Source: Ideonella oryzae (GTDB lineage Bacteria; Pseudomonadota; Gammaproteobacteria; Burkholderiales; Burkholderiaceae_C). From it: a stretch of DNA of 64,000 nucleotides. Under the pieces are notes generated by a model that made no database searches, was not told where the DNA came from, and saw nothing but the letters and a program-made list of their open reading frames with translations. The position numbers and the translations under genes are program-made. Location: contig NZ_JAMXMC010000001.1 of NCBI RefSeq assembly GCF_024055665.1, forward strand, positions 248,001 to 312,000, written 5' to 3'. Shown here piece after piece: positions 26,394-34,234 of this stretch; position 1 is the first letter of the stretch; each line of letters begins with the position of its first letter.

Positions 26394-27332
26394 ATGGCTG
26401 AGATCAGCGACCTTCAGAGCGACAGCGCCGTTTACAAGACCCTGCTGGAATCGACCCAGGCCATCCCCTGGAAGATCGACTGGCCGACGATGAGCTTCAG
26501 CTACATCGGCCCGCAGATCGAGCCCCTGCTGGGCTGGCGCCAGGACAGCTGGGTGTCCGCCAACGACTGGGCCAGCCGCATCCACCCTGAGGACCGCGAC
26601 CGTGTGGTGAACTTCTGCATCGCCCAGTCCCAGGCCGGGGTGGACCACGAGGCCGACTACCGGGCGCTGACCCAGGACAACGGCTATGTCTGGATCCGCG
26701 ATGTGGTGCACGTGGTGCGCAACGCAGCGGGCGAGGTGGAGGCCCTGATCGGCTTCATGTTCGACATCAGCGAACGCAAGAAGACCGAGGAAAAACTGCT
26801 GGCCTTGCAGAAGGAGCTGGAGGCCCTGTCCTTCAAGGATGGCCTGACCGGCATCGCCAACCGGCGCCAGTTCGACACCAGCCTGGCGCGCGAGTGGGAG
26901 AGCGCCCGCCACAGCCAGCAGCCCGTGTCCCTGCTGCTGGTCGATGTGGACCTGTTCAAGCAGTACAACGACCTGTACGGTCACCTGCAGGGCGACAGCT
27001 GCCTGCGCGAGATTGCACAGACGCTGAGCCTGGCCCTGGTGGGCCCGCGCGATCTGGTGGCTCGCTACGGCGGTGAGGAGTTCGTGCTGGTACTGCCCGA
27101 GACCGATGGTCAGGGTGCTCTGCGCGTGGCCGAGCGCTGCCTGCGCCTGATCGAGAAGCTGGCCCTGCCCCATGCGCAGAACCCGCATGGTCAGCGGGTC
27201 ACGGTGAGCATCGGGATGGGCACCTTCACGCCGGACCCCGGGGCCGAGCCGCAGGACGCCCTGCGGGCGGTGGACCAGCAGCTCTACCGGGCCAAGCAGG
27301 AAGGCCGCAACCGCATCGCAGCCCTTGTCTGA
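26394..27332 (+). CDS. PAS-GGDEF diguanylate cyclase
   Basis: A soluble protein of 312 residues. Residues about 15-130 form a PAS domain of the FIST/PAC type (FSYIGPQIEPLLGW, HPEDRDRVVNF, LIGFMFDISERKKTEEKL) and about 145-310 form the cyclase (DGLTGIANRRQFD, LLLVDVDLFKQYNDLYGHLQ). The active site is GGEEF, fully intact. The inhibitory I-site position reads GPRD rather than R-x-x-D, so product inhibition may be missing. ATG 26394 is taken; TTG at 26379 is the alternative. It begins 42 bases after arsA, without a functional link. Confidence 0.9.
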   Translation: MAEISDLQSDSAVYKTLLESTQAIPWKIDWPTMSFSYIGPQIEPLLGWRQDSWVSANDWASRIHPEDRDRVVNFCIAQSQAGVDHEADYRALTQDNGYVWIRDVVHVVRNAAGEVEALIGFMFDISERKKTEEKLLALQKELEALSFKDGLTGIANRRQFDTSLAREWESARHSQQPVSLLLVDVDLFKQYNDLYGHLQGDSCLREIAQTLSLALVGPRDLVARYGGEEFVLVLPETDGQGALRVAERCLRLIEKLALPHAQNPHGQRVTVSIGMGTFTPDPGAEPQDALRAVDQQLYRAKQEGRNRIAALV

Positions 27333-27346
27333 GGCCCCAAAGAAAA

Positions 27347-27382
27347 CGCCCCGCCCGGGTGGCATGCACCACGGGCGGGGCG
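27347..27382 (-). terminator. intrinsic terminator for DUF3563 gene
   Basis: CGCCCCGCCCG (27347-27357) and CGGGCGGGGCG (27372-27382) form a perfect 11-bp stem. On the minus strand it is followed by TTTTCTTT, a good U-tract, so it ends the DUF3563 transcript and may also stop the opposing cyclase transcript. Confidence 0.8.
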
Positions 27383-27396
27383 TGCGTGGACGCCGA

Positions 27397-27585
27397 TCAG
27401 CGGATGAACGGGGTCAACTGCGGGGCCAGCATCAGCAGCGTGCGCTGACGGTGCTCGATCTCGCAGCGGCGACGCTCGGCGTCGCCCAGATGGGCCGCTT
27501 CGGCCAGATAGGCCGCGCGGCTGTCCTCCAGCGAGGACGGCAGGGTATGGAACAGGTCTTTCAGTAAGGTGAGTACGGAGCGCAT
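27397..27585 (-). CDS. DUF3563 family small protein
   Basis: A 62-residue charged protein: RSVLTLLKDLFHTLPSSLED followed by SRAAYLAEAAHLGDAERRRC. The YLAEA-x-x-x-x-DAERR segment is the mark of DUF3563, a family of unknown function common in Burkholderiales. The gene stands alone with its own terminator and an AT-rich upstream region that includes the AGGGAAAACCCT element. Confidence 0.75.
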   Translation of the reverse strand: MRSVLTLLKDLFHTLPSSLEDSRAAYLAEAAHLGDAERRRCEIEHRQRTLLMLAPQLTPFIR

Positions 27586-27618
27586 GGTGTTGTCAGTGTT
27601 CTAAGACACCGTATTTCT

Positions 27619-27630
27619 AGGGAAAACCCT
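27619..27630. promoter_or_regulatory. palindromic element AGGG-AAAA-CCCT
   Basis: A 4-bp inverted repeat around four A residues, 33 bases upstream of the DUF3563 start in an AT-rich spacer. Candidate regulator site; nothing else supports it. Confidence 0.3.
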
Positions 27631-27699
27631 TAATTCTAAACCGTCCCCCATGACCAGGAGACGACAACCATCCAGCGCCCCTTGGACAGCGCCCGATGC

Positions 27700-28236
27700 T
27701 CAGCGCATCTTCGAAGGCTGTCGGATGGTGTCGCCCGCGACCATGAAGCGCCCGTAGCCGCGGTGGTGCAGCGTGCGGGGGTTCTTGACGCCAGGGTCCA
27801 CCCAGGCCGCCACCACCTCGAGCACGAACAGCTCATAGCGGCGCACCATCCGTGTGTCCACCACCTGGCATTCCAGGCTGGCGTAGCAGTCGTCCAACAA
27901 GGGCGCCGCCACCTGGCTGGCAGGGCTGTGCTGCAGGTGAAAGCGCTCGAACTTGTCGCCCTGGCTGGCGTGGCAGTTGCCGCAGCCCACCACCTGGCGG
28001 GCCAGTTCGACGGTGGGGATGTTGAGCACGCACTGGCCGGAAGCCTTGAGCAGCTTCTGCGACTCATTGCCGGCACTCACCACGCAGGACACCAGCGGCG
28101 GATCGAAGCCCAGCAGCGAATGCCAGGACATGGGCATCACATCGCACGCCCCGCGGTGGGCAGTGGTCAGCAGCAGCACGGGCCCTGGCTCCAGCAGGCC
28201 GTACACCTTGGGCAGAGGAAAGCGCTTCTTGTTCAT
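27700..28236 (-). CDS. flavin reductase-like FMN-binding protein
   Basis: A 178-residue split-barrel flavoprotein. It contains LEPGPVLLLTTAHRGACDVM, WHSLLGFDPPLVSCVV, a PTVELARQVVGCGNCHASQG segment and ASLECQVVDTRMVRRYELFV, the usual order in flavin reductase/FMN-binding oxidoreductases. The CGNCHA segment looks haem-like only by chance: it is inside the family's variable loop. ATG 28236 (MNKKRF) is chosen; an upstream start would add ten residues. It lies 70 bases downstream of a LysR gene of the same strand. Confidence 0.82.
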   Translation of the reverse strand: MNKKRFPLPKVYGLLEPGPVLLLTTAHRGACDVMPMSWHSLLGFDPPLVSCVVSAGNESQKLLKASGQCVLNIPTVELARQVVGCGNCHASQGDKFERFHLQHSPASQVAAPLLDDCYASLECQVVDTRMVRRYELFVLEVVAAWVDPGVKNPRTLHHRGYGRFMVAGDTIRQPSKMR

Positions 28237-28306
28237 GCGGGCTCCGATGACATGGCGCATGGCCATTCTGGCACCCGGGCAAAGGCGGTGGGCCCGCTGG
28301 ACCTGG

Positions 28307-29209
28307 TCAGGCCAGCTGGCCGCTCAGCAGCTCGGCCATCCAGGCCATGAAGACCTGCACCCGACGGGACAGATGGCGGCGGTGCGGATACACCACCTGC
28401 ACCGGCATGGGTGCCGGCCGGTGCTGTGGCAGCAGCTCGACCAGGCTGCCGTCGTCCAGGTGTTCCTGAACATCGAAGCGGGGAATCTGGATCAGGCCCA
28501 GGCCCGACAGCGCGCAAGCGATGTAGCTCTCGGCATTGTTCACGCCCACCCGCCCGGCCAGCGCCAAGGTGCGGCAGGTCTCGCCTTCCTGCCACTCCCA
28601 GGGGGCCGCCTGCCCGGTGGACGGCGAGAGGTATTGCACCACCTGGTGCTGCGCCAGGTCCTTGGGGGACTGCGGCACGCCAAAGCGCTGCACATAGGCC
28701 GGGCTGGCGCAGTTGATCAAGGGAAAGCAGCCCAGAGGATGCGCCACCAGGCTGCTGTCACCCAGCACCCCCACGCGCAGCGCGCAGTCGATGCCTTCGG
28801 CCACCAGGTCGACCGCCCGGTCGGTGGAACCCAGTTCGATGTCCAGCGCCGGGTGCCGCGCCAACAACCCAGGCAGGGCCGGCGCGACCAGGCGCCGGCC
28901 GATGCGGCTGGGCACGTCCACCCGCAGTCGCCCGGCCACCCCGCTTTCGCCCGGTGGGTGGAAGCGGGCCTCCAGGTCCTCCATGTCGCCGACCAGGGCC
29001 GAAGCCCCCTCCAGCAGGGCCTGGCCGTCCTGGGTCAGGGTCACCTTGCGCGTGGTGCGGTGAAACACCCGCACGCCCAACCGCGCCTCCAACTGCTGGA
29101 TCGCCAGCGACACGGAGGGTCGGGGCAGGCCCAGTTGATCCGCCGCCAGGGAGAAGCTGCCCGTGGCCGCCACACGCAGAAAGGCCCGCAAGGTGTCGAT
29201 CCGATCCAT
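28307..29209 (-). CDS. LysR-family regulator divergent from SDR
   Basis: A 300-residue LTTR: LRAFLRVAATGSFSLAADQL with GLPRPSVSLAIQQLEARLGV, then VFHRTTRKVTLTQDGQALL, and a PBP2 ligand domain (IDCALRVGVLGDSSLVAHPL). It is divergent from the SDR gene at 29318 across an AT-rich 108-base gap holding nested inverted repeats, so it should control that gene and itself. Confidence 0.9.
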   Translation of the reverse strand: MDRIDTLRAFLRVAATGSFSLAADQLGLPRPSVSLAIQQLEARLGVRVFHRTTRKVTLTQDGQALLEGASALVGDMEDLEARFHPPGESGVAGRLRVDVPSRIGRRLVAPALPGLLARHPALDIELGSTDRAVDLVAEGIDCALRVGVLGDSSLVAHPLGCFPLINCASPAYVQRFGVPQSPKDLAQHQVVQYLSPSTGQAAPWEWQEGETCRTLALAGRVGVNNAESYIACALSGLGLIQIPRFDVQEHLDDGSLVELLPQHRPAPMPVQVVYPHRRHLSRRVQVFMAWMAELLSGQLA

Positions 29210-29222
29210 CGCTCGATTGGTA

Positions 29223-29248
29223 TCAATGACTGAATAGTCTTGTATTGA
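29223..29248. promoter_or_regulatory. nested inverted repeats between LysR and SDR genes
   Basis: TCAAT (29223-29227) with ATTGA (29244-29248), and inside them GACT (29228-29231) with AGTC (29236-29239). The site is close to the LysR start in the divergent spacer and suits a LysR operator. Confidence 0.45.
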
Positions 29249-29317
29249 AAGGCGTGTTTATCTTTTCTGTCAAACCAATAAGCTGTCCAACATCAAGACA
29301 AACACCGGGGAGACCCC

Positions 29318-30094
29318 ATGTCCCAACTGCACAGTCTCGAAGGCAAGGTGGTGCTGATTGCCGGCGGCGCGAAGAACCTGGGCGGCCTGATCGCCCGCGA
29401 CCTGGCCCAGCACGGTGCCAAGGCAGTGGCCATCCACTACAACAGCGCCGCCACCCGGGCCGACGCCGAAGCCACTGTGGCGGCCGTGCAGGCCGCTGGC
29501 GCGCAGGCCGTGGCCCTGCAGGCGGACCTGAGCACGGCCGCGGCGATGGAGAAGCTGTTCGCCGATGCGGTGGCCGCGGTGGGCCGGCCCGACATCGCGA
29601 TCAACACCGTCGGCAAGGTGCTCAAGAAGCCGCTGCTGGAGATCAGCGAGGCCGAGTACGACGCGATGAGCGCCGTCAATGCCAAGACGGCCTTCTTCTT
29701 CCTGAAGGAGGCGGGCCGGCATCTCAACGACCACGGCAAGATCTGCACATTGGTCACCTCACTGCTGGGTGCCTTCACGCCCTTCTACAGCGCCTACGCG
29801 GGAACCAAGGCCCCGGTCGAGCACTTCACCCGCGCCGCGGCCAAGGAGTTCGGCGCGCGTGGCATCTCGGTCACCGCCGTCGGCCCCGGCCCCATGGACA
29901 CGCCCTTCTTCTACGGCCAGGAACAAGCCGATGCGGTGGCCTACCACCAGTCCGCTGCCGCCCTGTCGGCCTTCAGCAAGACCGGCCTGACCGACATCCA
30001 GGACGTGGTACCTTTCATTCGCCATCTGGTCAGCGATGGCTGGTGGGTCACCGGCCAGACGCTGCTGATCAACGGCGGCTACACCACCAAATGA
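29318..30094 (+). CDS. short-chain dehydrogenase/reductase
   Basis: A 258-residue SDR. The cofactor motif reads IAGGAKNLGG, a variant of TGxxxGxG found in the enoyl-ACP-reductase-like and FabG-like divergent branch. The catalytic tyrosine/lysine pair is in FYSAYAGTKAPVEHF, the PG motif is VGPGPMDTPF, and it ends LINGGYTTK. The usual NNAG reads NTVG. It is the probable target of the divergent LysR protein; substrate unknown. Confidence 0.88.
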   Translation: MSQLHSLEGKVVLIAGGAKNLGGLIARDLAQHGAKAVAIHYNSAATRADAEATVAAVQAAGAQAVALQADLSTAAAMEKLFADAVAAVGRPDIAINTVGKVLKKPLLEISEAEYDAMSAVNAKTAFFFLKEAGRHLNDHGKICTLVTSLLGAFTPFYSAYAGTKAPVEHFTRAAAKEFGARGISVTAVGPGPMDTPFFYGQEQADAVAYHQSAAALSAFSKTGLTDIQDVVPFIRHLVSDGWWVTGQTLLINGGYTTK

Positions 30095-30136
30095 ACAAAC
30101 GCGGACCGGCACGTCCCGGCCGCAGGGAGATGCGCC

Positions 30137-30409
30137 ATGCATGTCGTGCTGGTGATGCTGGGCGGCCTCGGTCAACTGGGCCTGTTCCTGCTGTTTGCCT
30201 GGCTGTGGGGCGCCACCCCTTCGGCCATGGCCCTGGCCGCCAAGGCCTTCGTGCCGGTCTGGCTGATCGTGGCCTGCGTGAACATGTGGGTGGGCGTTCA
30301 GCATGCTGGCTACAGCGTGCGTGAAGAGGCACCGATCTTGCTGATCGTGTTCCTGCTGCCCGCCGCCCTGTCCGTCGGTCTGGCCCTGTGGCTGGGCCGC
30401 CAGGGATGA
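30137..30409 (+). CDS. small three-helix membrane protein
   Basis: A 90-residue hydrophobic protein with three predicted membrane segments: VLVMLGGLGQLGLFLLFAWL, AFVPVWLIVACVNMWVGV and ILLIVFLLPAALSVGLALWL. GVQHAGYSVREE forms the only polar loop. It is 42 bases after the SDR gene and 22 before ltrA, so cotranscription with the SDR is likely. Family not recognised. Confidence 0.65.
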   Translation: MHVVLVMLGGLGQLGLFLLFAWLWGATPSAMALAAKAFVPVWLIVACVNMWVGVQHAGYSVREEAPILLIVFLLPAALSVGLALWLGRQG

Positions 30410-30431
30410 CACCGCCCACCGCCCACCGCGC

Positions 30432-31616
30432 ATGACCCCAACCCGCTCCCTGCTCCGACAACGCGATGGGCACCATGCCCGCGTCACCTTCGAAGAACTG
30501 TTCTTCGACCTGGTCTACGTCTTCGCCGTCACTCAGCTCAGCCACCTGCTGCTGCACCACCTGGGCTGGATGGGCGTGGCCGAAACGACGGTGCTCTGGT
30601 TCGCCGTCTGGCTGGGCTGGCAGTACACCTGCTGGCTGACCAACTGGTTCGACCCGGAGACGCCCCACATCCGGGCCTTGCTGTTCCTGTCGATGCTGGC
30701 GGGGCTGCTGATGGCCGCCAGCATCCCCCGCGCCTTCGGCGATGCCGGGCTGCTGTTTGCCGGCAGCTACGCCACCATGCAGGTGGGGCGGGCGGCCTTC
30801 ATCGTCGGGAGCCTGCCCCGCAGCCATGCCCTGGCGGCCAACTACCGCCGCATCCTGGGCTGGATGCTGATCGCCGCCGCCTTCTGGCTGGCCGGCGGGC
30901 TGGCCGAGCACGAGCACCGCCTGCTGCTGTGGGCACTGGCCGTGGCCTGCGAATACATCTCGCCGATGCTCGGCTTCCCGCTGCCGGGGCTGGGCCGCTC
31001 GCGCACCCGGGACTGGACCATCGAGGGCGGCCACCTGACCGAGCGCTGCCAGCTCTTCGTGATCGTCGCGCTGGGCGAGACGGTGCTGGCCAGCGGTGTC
31101 GCCCTGTCGGAGGCCGAGGTCTGGACGCCCGCGCTGCTGCTGGCCCTGCTGACCACCTTCGTCAGCACGCTCGGCCTGTGGTGGCTGTATTTCGGCACCT
31201 CGGGCAAGACCGCCACCGACGTCATCACCCACGCCGAGGACCCGGGGCGCATGGGCGCGAGCTTTCACTACGTGCATGCCATCCTGGTGGGCGGGGTGAT
31301 CGTGGCTGCGGTGGGGCACGACCTGGTGATGGCCCACCCGCCGTCGGTGCCCGGCGCCGCCCAGGCCGCCGCGGTGGTGGCCGGGCCGATCCTCTTCCTG
31401 CTGGGCTGCGCACTCTACAAGCGCATCGTCACCCGGGCCTGGCCCAACTCCCACCTGGTCGGCGCACTCGCGCTGCTGGGCGTGGCCCTGGCCTCCGGAC
31501 AGATGAGCCTGCTGACCCTGGGCGCGCTGGTGGCCGCCATCCTGCTGGCCGTGAGCCTGTGGGAACGCTGGACCTGCGCCGCTGCGCTGGCGCCACCGCA
31601 CAGCAGCCTGCATTGA
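30432..31616 (+). CDS. ltrA: LtrA family membrane protein
   Basis: A 394-residue protein with about ten membrane segments. The N-terminal VTFEELFFDLVYVFAVTQLS is the diagnostic stretch of the low-temperature-requirement A family, and HLTERCQLFVIVALGETVL is its second conserved block. LtrA was named from a cold-sensitive Listeria mutant and its biochemical role is unknown. It ends facing the two-component response-regulator gene, with a shared hairpin at 31640-31670. Confidence 0.9.
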   Translation: MTPTRSLLRQRDGHHARVTFEELFFDLVYVFAVTQLSHLLLHHLGWMGVAETTVLWFAVWLGWQYTCWLTNWFDPETPHIRALLFLSMLAGLLMAASIPRAFGDAGLLFAGSYATMQVGRAAFIVGSLPRSHALAANYRRILGWMLIAAAFWLAGGLAEHEHRLLLWALAVACEYISPMLGFPLPGLGRSRTRDWTIEGGHLTERCQLFVIVALGETVLASGVALSEAEVWTPALLLALLTTFVSTLGLWWLYFGTSGKTATDVITHAEDPGRMGASFHYVHAILVGGVIVAAVGHDLVMAHPPSVPGAAQAAAVVAGPILFLLGCALYKRIVTRAWPNSHLVGALALLGVALASGQMSLLTLGALVAAILLAVSLWERWTCAAALAPPHSSLH

Positions 31617-31639
31617 CCGGGCTGCGCACCCTGCCGGCA

Positions 31640-31670
31640 CAGGCCTGAGGCCGACGCAGGCTCAGGCCTG
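31640..31670. terminator. hairpin between convergent ltrA and response regulator
   Basis: CAGGCCTGAG (31640-31649) and CTCAGGCCTG (31661-31670) are perfect 10-bp inverted repeats around 11 bases. It lies at the meeting point of two convergent genes and overlaps the last codons of the response regulator. There is no U-tract on either side, so a bidirectional stop is plausible only. Confidence 0.45.
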
Positions 31671-32321
31671 CGCCTTGGCCACCATCGTCGCCAGCTCGGC
31701 CAGCGAGCCCGCCTCCATCTTCAGCATGATGGAGGCGCGGTAGGCCTCCACCGTCTTGACCGACAGTTCCAGCTCGTAGGCGATGACCTTGTTGAGCTTG
31801 CCCACCAGGATGCCTTCGAGCACCTCGCGCTCGCGCCGGCCCAGGCGGGCCAGGCGTTCGCTGATGGAGCGCTGCCGGCTCTGCCGGGTCAGCGCGTCCT
31901 GCGAGACGCGGATGGCCGCGCCGACCATGTCCAGCAGGTACTGCTCCTTGAAGGGCTTCTCGATGAAGTCGTAGGCGCCGGCCTTGAGGGCCTGCACCGC
32001 CATCGGCACGTCGCCATGGCCGGTGACGATCAGGATGGGCAGCGGGAACTGGCGCTCGGCCAGCAGGCGCTGCAGCTCCAGCCCGCTCATGCCGGGCATG
32101 CGCACGTCCAGCACCAGCGCGCCGGGGCGCAGCTGCTCGGCCGGTGGCAGCGCGGCCAGAAAGCTGGCGGCATCGGGATAGGTCTGGGCCGCCAGGCCGA
32201 TGGAGGCGAACAGGAAGGCCATGGAGCTGCGCATGGCCTCGTCGTCATCGACGATCAGGATCAGTGGGGCGTGGGTCTCGGCCTCGGCCGAGGACGGACT
32301 GGAACCGGTGCTGGGACTCAT
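31662..32321 (-). CDS. FixJ/NarL-type response regulator (TtrR-like)
   Basis: A 219-residue regulator. The receiver (residues about 20-140) has the acidic pair in LIVDDDEAMRSS, the phospho-acceptor aspartate in LVLDVRMPGMSG, and the switch lysine in FIEKPFKEQ. The C-terminal LuxR-type helix-turn-helix is LGRREREVLEGILVGKLNKV with ELSVKTVEAYRASIM. It overlaps the kinase gene by four bases (ATGA). The receiver-HTH pair with a PhnD-sensor kinase is the layout of the tetrathionate-responsive TtrSR type. Confidence 0.9.
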   Translation of the reverse strand: MSPSTGSSPSSAEAETHAPLILIVDDDEAMRSSMAFLFASIGLAAQTYPDAASFLAALPPAEQLRPGALVLDVRMPGMSGLELQRLLAERQFPLPILIVTGHGDVPMAVQALKAGAYDFIEKPFKEQYLLDMVGAAIRVSQDALTRQSRQRSISERLARLGRREREVLEGILVGKLNKVIAYELELSVKTVEAYRASIMLKMEAGSLAELATMVAKAQA

Positions 32322-34114
32322 GAGGGACTGTCCTCCGTGAGGATGGGCAGGGCAAAGCGCATGCTCAGCCCGCCATCGGGTTCGTTCGTGGCCCACAGGT
32401 GGCCACCATGGCTTTCGACGATGGTGCGGCAGATCGACAGCCCCAGGCCCAGGCCCTGCGGCTTGGTGGTGAAGAAGGGGTCGAACAGATGGGCCTGCAC
32501 CTCGGGGGTGAGGCCCGTGCCGTGGTCGCGCACGGCCACCTCGACCGAGTCGACGGTCTCCGTGCTGCGGCGCGTGGTCACGGAGATGCCGCGGGCCTTG
32601 TCGGGCCGGCCGTCCATCACGTCCAGCGCGTTTTGCAGCAGGTTGAGCAGCACCTGCTCGATCTCGATCAGGTCGGCGCTGATCGGCGGCAGCGGCTCGC
32701 CCAGGTCCACGGTCAGCGGCACACCGCGCAGCAGGGCCTGGCCTTCGAACAGGGCCAGGGTCTCGCGCACCACGTGGTGGATGTCCAGCCGCTCGCGCTG
32801 CACCTCGCGCCGGCGCACGAAGCTGCGGATGCGGCGGATGATGACGCCGGCCCGCTCGGCCTGGCCGGCGATGCCGCGCGCGCCGTTGCGGATGAAGGCC
32901 GGGTCGATGCGGCCAGCGTCGATCACGCGGGTGATGCCCTCGGCGTAGTTGGTGATGGCCGCCAGCGGCTGGTTCAGCTCATGGGCGATGTTGGACGCCA
33001 TCTCGCCCAGGATGCCCAGGCGCGAGAACTGGTCGCGCTCCTCCCGGTGCTGGCGGGCGGCGCGCTCGGCCGCCTCGCGGCCTTCGATGGCGCGGGTCAG
33101 CTCGGCGGTGCGCCGACGCACCAGGGTCTCCACGCGCACCACGTGGAAGACCCACCACAGCACGGCCAGCGCCGAGAAGACGAACCAGGGCCAGTGCTCA
33201 CGCAGGATGCCGCCCAGGGTGGTGTGGCCCAGGTAGGCGTAGGGGCCGATGCGGAGCTCGCGGAACAGCGCGTGGACGCTGGTGTAGTCCTGGGGCGCGG
33301 TCCAGGCCCGGCCGTCCACCGGCGGCATGGTCAGCAAGGCGGCGGTCACCGCCTTGGCCAGGTCGGGCGAGGTGCCGGCCAGGCGGGCGAAAGGCCAGTC
33401 CGGGTACAGGCGCGAGGACAGCCGGCAGGGAAAGCCGCTGGGCGGCTGCTCGGCCACCACGGCGAACTCGTCGGGCTGCACCCGGCCGGCAGCGATCTCC
33501 TCTTCCAGCAGGCAGGTGCGCAGCACCCCGGCATCGGCCCGGCCCTCGCGCAGCGCGGTGATGACGCTGGCCATCGGAAAGCCCGTGCTCACCAGGGCCT
33601 GCAGGCGCTCGGGCGGCACGCCGGCCTGGTCCATCTCGCGCCAGACCACCCGCCAGCCGCCGAAGGCATCGGGCGAGACCACGGCCAGCCGGCGCCCGGC
33701 CAGATCGGCAAAGCGCGTGGGCTGGCCCGGGCGGTGGGGGGTGATGACGGTGGAGCCCACGGTGTCGGTGGGCACGGCATGGTCATGGCTTTCCAGCGTG
33801 GCCAGGCGGGTCACACCGTGGCCGGCCTCCAGCTCCACATAGTCGCCCGGGTTGGTGACGACAAAGTCCACCGTGTGCTCGGCCACCGCCAGCTCGATGC
33901 CGGCCGGGTCCAGCGCCGCCAGCGCGAAATGGTGCTGCGGCAGCGCGGCGTTGAGCTGGGCCAGCGTGGGCTCGAAGTCCTTGGCGGCCCGCTCGGAGCC
34001 CTGGAAGGCCAGCACCGCGATGCGCACGGTGTCGGCCTGTGCCGCCACCGGGGCGCCGGCCGCTGCCACCAGGGCCAGGAGGGGGGCAAGAAGGGAGCGC
34101 AGCACGGGGTTCAC
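32318..34114 (-). CDS. sensor histidine kinase with PhnD-type periplasmic domain (TtrS-like)
   Basis: A 598-residue kinase. A signal sequence (LLALVAAAGAPVAAQA) is followed by a periplasmic phosphonate-binding-protein-like domain (about 28-300; VRIAVLAFQGSERAAKDFEP, then AFGGWRVVWREM). One membrane helix (about 307-327) leads to a coiled linker, the H-box SNIAHELNQPLAAITNYAEG, the N-box LLNLLQNALDVMDG and the G-box GLGLGLSICRTIV. This is the TtrS architecture, which senses tetrathionate or a similar anion. The neighbouring TsdA-like cytochrome makes a sulfur-compound signal attractive, but this is inference. Confidence 0.88.
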   Translation of the reverse strand: MNPVLRSLLAPLLALVAAAGAPVAAQADTVRIAVLAFQGSERAAKDFEPTLAQLNAALPQHHFALAALDPAGIELAVAEHTVDFVVTNPGDYVELEAGHGVTRLATLESHDHAVPTDTVGSTVITPHRPGQPTRFADLAGRRLAVVSPDAFGGWRVVWREMDQAGVPPERLQALVSTGFPMASVITALREGRADAGVLRTCLLEEEIAAGRVQPDEFAVVAEQPPSGFPCRLSSRLYPDWPFARLAGTSPDLAKAVTAALLTMPPVDGRAWTAPQDYTSVHALFRELRIGPYAYLGHTTLGGILREHWPWFVFSALAVLWWVFHVVRVETLVRRRTAELTRAIEGREAAERAARQHREERDQFSRLGILGEMASNIAHELNQPLAAITNYAEGITRVIDAGRIDPAFIRNGARGIAGQAERAGVIIRRIRSFVRRREVQRERLDIHHVVRETLALFEGQALLRGVPLTVDLGEPLPPISADLIEIEQVLLNLLQNALDVMDGRPDKARGISVTTRRSTETVDSVEVAVRDHGTGLTPEVQAHLFDPFFTTKPQGLGLGLSICRTIVESHGGHLWATNEPDGGLSMRFALPILTEDSPS

Positions 34115-34143
34115 GCTAGCACAGGCTGGGGCGATGGGCAGGC

Positions 34144-34179
34144 AAAAAGGCCGGCCGCCCGGGGAAGGGGCGACCGGCC
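34144..34179 (-). terminator. intrinsic terminator after the five-haem cytochrome gene
   Basis: The arms 34149-34160 and 34167-34179 form a GC-rich, nearly perfect stem; on the minus strand it is followed by TTTTT (34144-34148). It separates the cytochrome transcript from the kinase gene downstream. Confidence 0.75.
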
Positions 34180-34234
34180 GAACAGGCCGGTGTCTCAGTG
34201 GCCTGACGGAGTTTTCGAGGATCCGTACCGCGCA

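Noticed and set aside
28000-28020. A CGNCH-like sequence in the flavin reductase taken as a haem site
   Set aside because: The protein has no export signal and the motif is in a variable loop of the split barrel; chance resemblance.
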